A DNA stretch of 64,000 bases, taken from assembly GCA_040752005.1 (NCBI GenBank), contig JBFMFX010000022.1:4073-68072 (forward strand), given 5' to 3'. Shown here one piece after another: positions 58,562 to 64,000 of the stretch. Made by a program: the position numbers and the translations under genes. Source of the stretch: RBG-16-66-20 sp040752005 (GTDB lineage Bacteria; Pseudomonadota; Gammaproteobacteria; Burkholderiales; SG8-39). The notes below the pieces were generated by a model that saw only the letters and a list, made by a program, of their open reading frames with translations, was not told where the DNA came from and ran no database searches. The stretch's first letter is position 1; the number at the start of each line of letters is the position of its first letter.

Positions 58562-58735
58562 TCAAGGCGTCATGCACGCCGCGCTGAGGATTCCCGCCGC
58601 GACCGCGATCGTCCCGAGCACGATCCCGGCGGCGACCTGTCCCTCGGGAATCCGGCGCGTCACGTTGAGCAGGGCGAAACGCACCGCGACGTACACGAAC
58701 GGCGGCACCCGCGCCGCGACGAGCGCGCCGGCACG
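58562..58735 (-). pseudogene. Remnant of a DUF350 membrane-protein gene
   Basis: The minus-strand frame ends RIPEGQVAAGIVLGTIAVAA then GILSAACMTP and a stop. This matches the C-terminus of DUF350/YjfL membrane proteins (E. coli YjfL ends with GGIFNAACMTW). Only about 55 codons remain: the frame closes at a stop about 55 nt further upstream, next to the aminotransferase start, and contains no plausible start codon before GTG in VPPFVYVAVR. The N-terminal membrane segments are missing, so this appears to be a truncated relic. Confidence 0.5.
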
Positions 58736-58782
58736 TATGCGACGAGGCTGTTTGGAGTAAGCTTGGCCGGCAAGCCCCGCTC

Positions 58783-58788
58783 AGGAGG
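58783..58788 (+). promoter_or_regulatory. Ribosome-binding site fixing the aminotransferase start
   Basis: AGGAGG lies 7 nt before ATG 58796 and supports it over an in-frame ATG at 58763. Confidence 0.8.
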
Positions 58789-58795
58789 AAAGTCC

Positions 58796-60136
58796 ATGAA
58801 CGAAAGAGCCCGCCCGGAAGCTGTCGCCACTTCGCTGGAGCGCTCGGCGTGGTTCATGCCCTTCAGCATGAACCGTCAGTTCAAGAAGAACCCGCGGTTG
58901 GTGGCGCGGGCTGAAGGGGTCTGGTACTACACGCCGCAGGGCCGCAAGGTGCTCGACGGCACCTCCGGCCTGTGGTGCGTCAACGCCGGCCACTGCCGCC
59001 AACGGATCGTGGAAGCGGTCCAGCGCCAGGTGGCGACGCTGGAATTCGCGCCGCCTTTTCAGCTCGGTCACCCGCTCGCCTTCGAGTTCGCCGACCGTGT
59101 GGCGAAGCTCGCGCCCGAGGGGCTGACGCGCGTGTTCTTCACGAATTCGGGCTCGGAGTCGGTGGAGACGGCGCTCAAGCTGGCGCTGGCGTATCACCGC
59201 CTGAAGGGCGAAGGCCACCGCACGCGGCTGATCGGACGCGAGCGCGGCTATCACGGCGTCAATTTCGGCGGCACCGCGGTGGGCGGCATCGTCGCCAACC
59301 GCAAAATCTTCGGGGCGCTGGTGGCCGGCGTGGACCACCTGCGCCACACGCACGATCCGCAGCGCAACGCGTTCTCGCGCGGCCAGCCGAAGCACGGCGC
59401 CGAGCTCGCCGACGACCTGGAGCGTCTTTGCGCGCTGCACGATCCCTCGACCATCGCGGCGGTGATCGTCGAGCCGGTGGCCTGCTCCGCGGGCGTGTAC
59501 GTGCCGCCGGTCGGCTATCTGGAACGGCTGCGCGAGATCTGCTCGAAGCACGGCATCCTGCTCATCTTCGACGAGGTGATCACGGCGTGGGGGCGCTTGG
59601 GCCGGCCGTTCGCCGCGCAGCGCTTCGGTGTGACGCCGGATCTGATCACCACCGCCAAGGGCATCACCAACGCCACGGTGCCGATGGGCGCGGTGTTCAT
59701 GAAGGAGGAGATCTATCAGGCCTTCATGCAGGGGCCGGAGAACGCCATCGAGCTGCCGCACGGCTACACGTATTCGGCGCATCCGCTCGCCTGCGCCGCG
59801 GGGCTTGCGACGATGGACGTGTACGAGGAAGAAGGGCTGCTTACGCGCGCGGAGGAGCTTTCGCCCTACTGGGAGGAGCAGGCGCACGCGCTGCGCGAAC
59901 TGCCGCACGTCGTGGACATCCGCAACATCGGCCTGATCGCCGCGATCGAGCTGGCGCCGCGGCCCGGAGCGCCGGGAGCGCGAGGGCTCGAGGCGCACAT
60001 CCGCGCCTTCGAGAAGGGCGCCTACATCCGGGTCACCGGCGACATCATCGCGCTTGCGCCGCCGCTCATCATCCAGAAGCCGGAGATGGACCAGCTCTTT
60101 GCGACGGTGCGAGAGGTGCTGAAGTCGCTTTCCTAG
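58796..60136 (+). CDS. Class III aminotransferase (omega-amino acid:pyruvate type)
   Basis: PLP-dependent transaminase of 446 aa. PLP Lys288 lies in LITTAKGITNATVPMG; LIFDEVITAWGRLGRPFAAQ supplies the Asp-Glu pair; FFTNSGSESVETALKLALAY and IGRERGYHGVNFGGTAVGG are the phosphate and substrate regions. It resembles beta-alanine or omega-amino acid:pyruvate aminotransferases, which act on terminal amines such as beta-alanine or GABA. The convergent neighbour is the PuuD-like gene, with a 4-nt overlap of ends; a link to pyrimidine or purine nitrogen salvage is possible but unproven. Confidence 0.9.
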   Translation: MNERARPEAVATSLERSAWFMPFSMNRQFKKNPRLVARAEGVWYYTPQGRKVLDGTSGLWCVNAGHCRQRIVEAVQRQVATLEFAPPFQLGHPLAFEFADRVAKLAPEGLTRVFFTNSGSESVETALKLALAYHRLKGEGHRTRLIGRERGYHGVNFGGTAVGGIVANRKIFGALVAGVDHLRHTHDPQRNAFSRGQPKHGAELADDLERLCALHDPSTIAAVIVEPVACSAGVYVPPVGYLERLREICSKHGILLIFDEVITAWGRLGRPFAAQRFGVTPDLITTAKGITNATVPMGAVFMKEEIYQAFMQGPENAIELPHGYTYSAHPLACAAGLATMDVYEEEGLLTRAEELSPYWEEQAHALRELPHVVDIRNIGLIAAIELAPRPGAPGARGLEAHIRAFEKGAYIRVTGDIIALAPPLIIQKPEMDQLFATVREVLKSLS

Positions 60137-61320
60137 GGGCGCGCGCCTGCGCGGTACCAGCGGTCGAGTAGCGCGCGCTCTTCTTCGCTCATGCCGGTCA
60201 GATTGCCCGGCGGCATCGCCCTGGCGAGCACCGTCTGCTGATGGATCGCGGCGGCGTGGGCGCGGATGCGCTCGGGTGTGTCGAGCAGCACGCCTTTCGG
60301 TGCTCCCTCGTGGCGGGCGGAGGCGGGCTTCGCCGAGTGGCAGGACACGCAATGCGCGGCGATGACGCGCTCGACCTCGGCCATGGCCGGAGCAGGTCCG
60401 GCTTCGCCGCGCTGCCGCGGCGCGATCAGCGCCGCGATGCCAAGCAGTACGAGCGCCGCGACGATGAGCGGCCAGGCGGGCGGACGACCCCTGTGCCGCA
60501 GCACGAACCAGTGACGGATGAGCGCGCCGGCGACGGTGAGCGCGACCAGAACGAGCCAGTTCCAGCGGCTCGCGAACGCCATCGCATAGTGGCCGGAGAT
60601 CATGGCGAAGAGCACCGGCAGCGTCAGGTAAGAGTTGTGTACGCTGCGCCGCGCGGCGGCGATCGCGTGCTTCGGGTCCGGCTCCCGCCCTTCGCGCCTG
60701 GCGCGCACCAGTTCGCGCTGGCCGGGGATGACGATGTGCGCGACGTTGCCGGCCATGATGGTGCCGACCACCGCTCCATAGTGGATGAAGGCGCCGCGCC
60801 CGCCGAACACCTGCGTCAGGCCCCACGCGAGCGCCGCGAGGAACACGAGCAGCGCAGCGGCGAGCACGGCGTCATTCGCCGCGAGCGGTGAGCGGCACAG
60901 CCCCTCGTAGACGGCGAGCCCGAGGATGAGGCTGCCCAGGCCGATGCCGATCGCCTGGCTCTTGGCGAGCGGCATCACCTGCGGGTCCATGAGGGTGGTC
61001 TCGGCGTTGACGTAATAGAGCAGGACGAGAAGCGCGAACCCGGTGATCCACGTCCAGTAAACCTCCCACCGGAACCAGTGCAGTCGCTCGGGCAAGGCCG
61101 GGGGCGCGAGCGCGTATTTCTGCGCGTGGTAGAAGCCACCGCCGTACACCGCCCAGAGCTCGCCCGCCACGCCGCGTGCGCGGTCCTCGGCGCGCGCAGG
61201 CGGCTCCAGCGAATCGTCCAGCCAGATGAAGTAGAGCGAGAGGCCGATCCAGGCGATGCCGGCGATCAGGTGCGCCCACCTGAGGAGCAGGCTCGCCCAA
61301 TCGAGGAGATAGGTCTCCAT
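60133..61320 (-). CDS. puuD: PuuD-like membrane urate oxidase with cytochrome c domain
   Basis: Membrane protein of 395 aa resembling PuuD, a urate hydroxylase that passes electrons to a fused cytochrome c. It has about eight to nine helices in the first 300 residues (LLRWAHLIAGIAWIGLSLYF; WVLT-like GLTQVFGGRGAFIHYG; ISGHYAMAFASRWNWL). The C-terminal domain carries one heme c site, CVSCH at 324-328, with an axial Met probably in ARAMPPGNLTGM. In purine catabolism it converts urate to 5-hydroxyisourate. No other urate genes are in the window. Confidence 0.88.
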   Translation of the reverse strand: METYLLDWASLLLRWAHLIAGIAWIGLSLYFIWLDDSLEPPARAEDRARGVAGELWAVYGGGFYHAQKYALAPPALPERLHWFRWEVYWTWITGFALLVLLYYVNAETTLMDPQVMPLAKSQAIGIGLGSLILGLAVYEGLCRSPLAANDAVLAAALLVFLAALAWGLTQVFGGRGAFIHYGAVVGTIMAGNVAHIVIPGQRELVRARREGREPDPKHAIAAARRSVHNSYLTLPVLFAMISGHYAMAFASRWNWLVLVALTVAGALIRHWFVLRHRGRPPAWPLIVAALVLLGIAALIAPRQRGEAGPAPAMAEVERVIAAHCVSCHSAKPASARHEGAPKGVLLDTPERIRAHAAAIHQQTVLARAMPPGNLTGMSEEERALLDRWYRAGARP

Positions 61321-61521
61321 CTACCCTAGGCGACACTGCGGTCGGTGCGGCAGCACCATGCGGCCCAGGGTGCGAGCAGGCGGCGGCGGACGCGCGAGCT
61401 GGCGAGCGCTTGCCCCATCGCCCGCGGCATCTGCGGGCGGGCAGGGATCGGTCCCGGGTCCATGGCGAACCGGCGCGGCGGGCCGAACGGCGCGAGCGGC
61501 CTGGCTCGGGTCACGAAGCGC

Positions 61522-61545
61522 CAGGGGCGCCTTGCGGCGCCCCTG
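61522..61545. terminator. Strong GC hairpin downstream of speDE
   Basis: CAGGGGCGCC-TTGC-GGCGCCCCTG, a perfect 10-bp stem with 4-nt loop, lies 34 bp behind the speDE stop. It has no T-tract. The rest of the 258-bp gap (61321-61578) shows only the short repeat at 61558 and a 45-codon frame that resembles nothing I know. Confidence 0.45.
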
Positions 61546-61557
61546 CCGGAAAAGCGC

Positions 61558-61571
61558 GGTCCGACCCTGAT
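61558..61571 (-). repeat. ATCAGGGTCGGACC element behind speDE
   Basis: A 14-bp sequence identical to that behind rph (38465-38478) and close to the arm of the terminator behind the FAH gene. Each copy is on the coding strand of the gene whose stop it follows, at a distance of 1 to 7 nt. Confidence 0.6.
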
Positions 61572-61578
61572 GTTCCGC

Positions 61579-62838
61579 CTATTTCGCGGCGGCGCGGACC
61601 ACGCCGAGCCGCCGGCCGCGAACCGGCTGCTTGAGGCGCGGCGGGGTGACGAGGTCGCGCACGAAATTCGGCAGCGCGAACACGCCCTCGTGGGTTTCGC
61701 CGTTGTAGAAGCGCAGATCCTGCAGCTTGCGCGCCTCGATCCGGCGGTCAATCTCGTCGGCGGTGAAGGCCTTGGGATCGAGCTTGTCCGAGCACACCGC
61801 CATCGCCCACTGCGAGCCGTAGAGGGGGATGTACATGGTGTACGGCCGCACGATGCGGAACACGCCATTGAGCCGCTGCGCAAGCTCGGCGACGCGATCG
61901 GGGCGCGCCACCGGCGCGCCGATGTGCAGCACCAGCGCGCCACCCGGGGCGAGCGCGTGCCGGCAGCGCTGGAAGAACTCGCTCGAGTACAGCGCCTCGG
62001 CCGGCCCCATCGGATCGTTGAGGTCGAGCGCGATCAGGTCGAAGCGCTCGTGGGTCTCGCGGATGAACTTCATGCCGTCGCCCACGAGCAGCCGCAGCCG
62101 GGGGCTGTCGAACACGCCGCGGTGCACGGCGAAGAAGTGCTCCTTCGCCACCCGGATCACGTCCTCGTCGATCTCGCACATCGTCACCTGCTCGACCGAG
62201 GGGTGCTTGAGCGCCTCCTCGGAGGAACCGCCGTCGCCGCCGCCGATGATGAGCACCTTCTTCGGCGCCGCGTGCGCGGTGAGCGCCGGGTGGATCAGGT
62301 TCTCGTGGTAGACGAACTCCTCGCGCTCGGAGGTCATGTTGTAGCCGTCCAGGCGGAAGATCCGGCCGTAGTGCGGCGTGTCGTAGATCTCCATCTTCTG
62401 GTACTTCGTCTGCCACTCGCCGAGCTTGCGGCTCGCCTTGATGTAGAACCCGGTCGAGTCGTTGAGCGACTCCATGATGAGGTGCTCGCCGCGCTCGATC
62501 TCGTGCCGGGCCACCTCGGCCGGCTGGAAGTAGGCGACGATCGAGTCGAACAGGGCCCGCGCCTTGGCCGAGTTGTCGGCGCTGTAGTTGCAGACGTAGA
62601 CGTCGAGCGTCAGCCCCTGGCGCTCGGGCCAGGTGTGAACCGCGAGGTGCGATTCGGCGAGCACCACCGTGCCGGTGTAGCCGGAGCCTTCGAACTGGTG
62701 AAAGCTGGCCGACATGGCGGCGAGACCGGCCGAGCGCACCAGCTCCAGGCATTTCGCCTCGAAGCCCTTGCCGTCGGTGAGCAGCCGCGGATCGCAGCGG
62801 CAGCCGGTGAGGTCGCCGATCAGGTGCAGTCCGTTCAT
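61579..62838 (-). CDS. speDE: Fused S-adenosylmethionine decarboxylase-spermidine synthase
   Basis: A 419-aa fusion of the last two spermidine-synthesis enzymes. Residues 1-115 are a prokaryotic SpeD proenzyme: the self-cleavage site is Glu62-Ser63 in VVLAESHLAVHTWPE, where Ser63 becomes the pyruvoyl group, with catalytic Cys83 in YVCNYSADN. Residues about 120-400 are spermidine synthase: the SAM-site IIGGGDGGSSEEALKHP (197 on) and the catalytic acidic pair Asp272/Asp275 in LDLNDPMGPAEALYS. Joining them would channel decarboxylated SAM to aminopropyl transfer; cleavage at Ser63 would still leave the alpha chain joined to SpeE. A leader hairpin precedes it. Confidence 0.92.
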   Translation of the reverse strand: MNGLHLIGDLTGCRCDPRLLTDGKGFEAKCLELVRSAGLAAMSASFHQFEGSGYTGTVVLAESHLAVHTWPERQGLTLDVYVCNYSADNSAKARALFDSIVAYFQPAEVARHEIERGEHLIMESLNDSTGFYIKASRKLGEWQTKYQKMEIYDTPHYGRIFRLDGYNMTSEREEFVYHENLIHPALTAHAAPKKVLIIGGGDGGSSEEALKHPSVEQVTMCEIDEDVIRVAKEHFFAVHRGVFDSPRLRLLVGDGMKFIRETHERFDLIALDLNDPMGPAEALYSSEFFQRCRHALAPGGALVLHIGAPVARPDRVAELAQRLNGVFRIVRPYTMYIPLYGSQWAMAVCSDKLDPKAFTADEIDRRIEARKLQDLRFYNGETHEGVFALPNFVRDLVTPPRLKQPVRGRRLGVVRAAAK

Positions 62839-62863
62839 CTTGTTCTCCCCGGAAAAACGAGAA

Positions 62864-62898
62864 GGCGCAGCCCTGCACGACTTCTTCCAGGCTGCGCC
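62864..62898 (-). promoter_or_regulatory. Terminator-like hairpin in the speDE leader
   Basis: On the speDE strand GGCGCAGCC-N17-GGCTGCGCC is followed by TTCTCGTTTTT, about 26 nt before the ATG and overlapping the approach to the ribosome site (GGGGAGAACAAG). It has the form of an intrinsic terminator inside the leader. A second small hairpin CGCC-GCAA-GGCG (62909-62920) lies just upstream and could form part of a switch. Confidence 0.5.
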
Positions 62899-63008
62899 CC
62901 CGAGTCACCGCCTTGCGGCGAAAAACCGAGCTCTTCGACTTCGTTCAACTCGTTCAAAGCCCCCGTTTCAGGCGAGCGATCGCGCTCCGGTTGCGCGCCG
63001 GAGACGGC

Positions 63009-63920
63009 TCACGGGCCGGCGGCTGCGCGCATCTCGCCGACCACGTGATCAATCAGCCGGCGAGCGATCGAGATTCTGCTCGGAAGTTTCGGCAATTGCA
63101 ATACATCGAACCAGCTCGCGGCCTCGATTTCTCCCGCCTGCGGCCGGATCTCGCCGCCTGACCAGTCGCAGACGAACGCGATCATCAGCGAGTGCGGGAA
63201 CGGCCACGGCTGGCTGGCGAAGTAGCGCACGCGCGACACGCGCACGCCGACCTCCTCGGCGACCTCGCGCTCGACGCAGCTCTCCAGAGTCTCGCCGGCC
63301 TCGACGAAGCCGGCCAGCGCGCTGTACATCCCGGGCGGAAAATGCGGGCTGCGGGCGAGCAGCACCTGGCGCTCCCGGCGCACCAGCGCCATCACCGCCG
63401 GCGCGATGCGCGGATAGGCGGAGAGCCGGCACGCGGGGCAGACGCGGGCGCGCTCGTCCCCCTTCGGCTCGGTCGGCGCGCCGCAGCGGCCGCAGTAGCG
63501 GTGATTGCGGTCCCATTCGAGGAGCTGCAGCGCCCGGCCGGCGAGGGAGAAGCTCGTATCGTCGAACACCGAGAACAGCGTCCGCAGACTCTCGAACGTC
63601 AGGCCGGCAGGCGGCGGCGCGTCCGCCCCGACTTCGGCCGCCCAGCAGCCGTCGCCGCGAAGTTGCCCTAGATATAGGGTCCGGATCGGTTCTGACCACA
63701 AAGTATTGTTGCTTTTCAGCAACGCGGCATTGTCCGGCAGCCGTACCCAGCTGGGTCGCGCCGGCACGCGAGGATCATCCGGCGGCTGCGGGCTTGGCGG
63801 TCCGAGTTCGACCAGCAGCCGGTCGCCACGGAAGACGAACCAGCGCGCGCTCGCCTGCAGCGCGGATGGCGCGACGGCCGCAACGAAATCTGCCGGCCGA
63901 TCGAACGGCATTGGGGTCAT
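63009..63920 (-). CDS. nudC: NAD+ diphosphatase / RNA decapping hydrolase NudC
   Basis: Nudix hydrolase of 303 aa that cleaves NADH and removes NAD caps from RNA. It has an N-terminal domain, a zinc ribbon (HRYCGRCGAPTEPKGDE; VCPACRLSAYPRIAPAVMAL, with four Cys), and the Nudix box GFVEAGETLESCVEREVAEE extending into VGV. The NudC hallmark SQPWPFPHSLM follows the Nudix box (ASQPWPFPHSLMIAF). Single gene; a consensus -10 box for the opposite direction lies just upstream. Confidence 0.95.
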   Translation of the reverse strand: MTPMPFDRPADFVAAVAPSALQASARWFVFRGDRLLVELGPPSPQPPDDPRVPARPSWVRLPDNAALLKSNNTLWSEPIRTLYLGQLRGDGCWAAEVGADAPPPAGLTFESLRTLFSVFDDTSFSLAGRALQLLEWDRNHRYCGRCGAPTEPKGDERARVCPACRLSAYPRIAPAVMALVRRERQVLLARSPHFPPGMYSALAGFVEAGETLESCVEREVAEEVGVRVSRVRYFASQPWPFPHSLMIAFVCDWSGGEIRPQAGEIEAASWFDVLQLPKLPSRISIARRLIDHVVGEMRAAAGP

Positions 63921-63946
63921 GCGGCGATTATAGGAAGGGGCTTCGC

Positions 63947-63952
63947 TATAAT
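63947..63952 (+). promoter_or_regulatory. Consensus -10 box at the window end
   Basis: TATAAT in GCTATAATTCGCGCC, on the plus strand, probably drives a gene beyond the window edge. The same GCTATAAT/CCTATAAT context is found before tolB and the SDR at 56022. The last 48 bases contain no start I can assign. Confidence 0.4.
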
Positions 63953-64000
63953 TCGCGCCTCTTTCCCTTGGCCGCGATTCCTTCTCCGCCGCCCGTGACT

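Noticed and set aside
61326..61461. Possible 45-codon minus-strand gene between puuD and speDE
   Set aside because: No ribosome site, no recognisable features, and a proline/arginine-rich translation expected by chance.
62758..62908. Upstream reading frame starting GTG 62908 overlapping the speDE start, considered as a regulatory leader peptide
   Set aside because: The frame does not close before speDE but runs on far inside it, which is unlike a leader peptide; the hairpin is the better-supported leader feature.

Overview
The window is GC-rich, gene-dense chromosomal DNA. The gene orders ruvC-ruvA-ruvB-ybgC-tolQRAB-pal-cpoB-queC and yicC-gmk-rpoZ-spoT, together with a form IC (red-type) RuBisCO with CbbX, point to a betaproteobacterium. 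I cannot name the genus. The gene content suggests a chemolithoautotroph or facultative autotroph that oxidises reduced sulfur compounds and can also use sugar acids. I see no insertion sequence, prophage, CRISPR array or rRNA operon, and no gene-free stretch longer than about 300 bases.

Layout: (1) 1-3.6 kb, CO2 fixation: cbbL-cbbS-cbbX on the minus strand, divergent from the LysR regulator cbbR. (2) 3.6-6.0 kb, a FadL-type porin and a DsrE2-like protein, divergent from a CsoR/FrmR-family repressor with an unusual cysteine arrangement. (3) 6.0-17.6 kb, a sulfur-oxidation module of the sHdr type: tusA; a non-canonical lipoate assembly set (two radical SAM proteins of LipS1/LipS2 type flanking a LipT-type flavoprotein, plus an amidotransferase-like protein without its catalytic cysteine); then dsrE3C, shdrC1-B1-A-hyp-C2-B2, an unknown gene, the lipoate-binding protein gene lbpA, and an ArsR-type persulfide sensor (sHdrR). 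On the opposite strand (17.6-20.6 kb) lie an SDR, a lipoate ligase fused to an alpha/beta-hydrolase, and a small unknown protein. Together these would make lipoyl-LbpA, feed it sulfur through TusA/DsrE, and oxidise that sulfur in the cytoplasm, giving electrons for the Calvin cycle.

(4) 20.6-30.9 kb, housekeeping: a HerA-like ATPase, yebC, ruvCAB, the Tol-Pal envelope system, queC and tRNA-Lys. (5) 31-40.7 kb: a zinc-free MDR oxidoreductase, spoT, rpoZ, gmk, yicC, a Ser/Thr kinase with its PP2C phosphatase, rph, yggX and argA. (6) 40.8-57.6 kb, a sugar-acid island: UxaA-type dehydratase, PdxA2, a DUF1537 kinase, a TRAP transporter, an IlvD/Edd dehydratase, an SDR, a carbohydrate ABC transporter and a GntR regulator on one strand. 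Divergent from it are a 2-keto-3-deoxy-fuconate-dehydrogenase-like SDR and a fumarylacetoacetase-fold hydrolase. (7) 57.6-64 kb: a double cNMP-domain protein, a DUF350 remnant, a class III aminotransferase, a PuuD-like urate oxidase with cytochrome c domain, a SpeD-SpeE fusion and nudC.

Points most worth a second look: the ligase-hydrolase fusion and the cysteine-less amidotransferase in the lipoate module; the unknown genes tied to the sHdr operon; the candidate operators of both sulfur regulators; queC and the DUF1537 kinase gene, which seem to lack any ATG/GTG/TTG start; and a short repeat found directly behind three stop codons.
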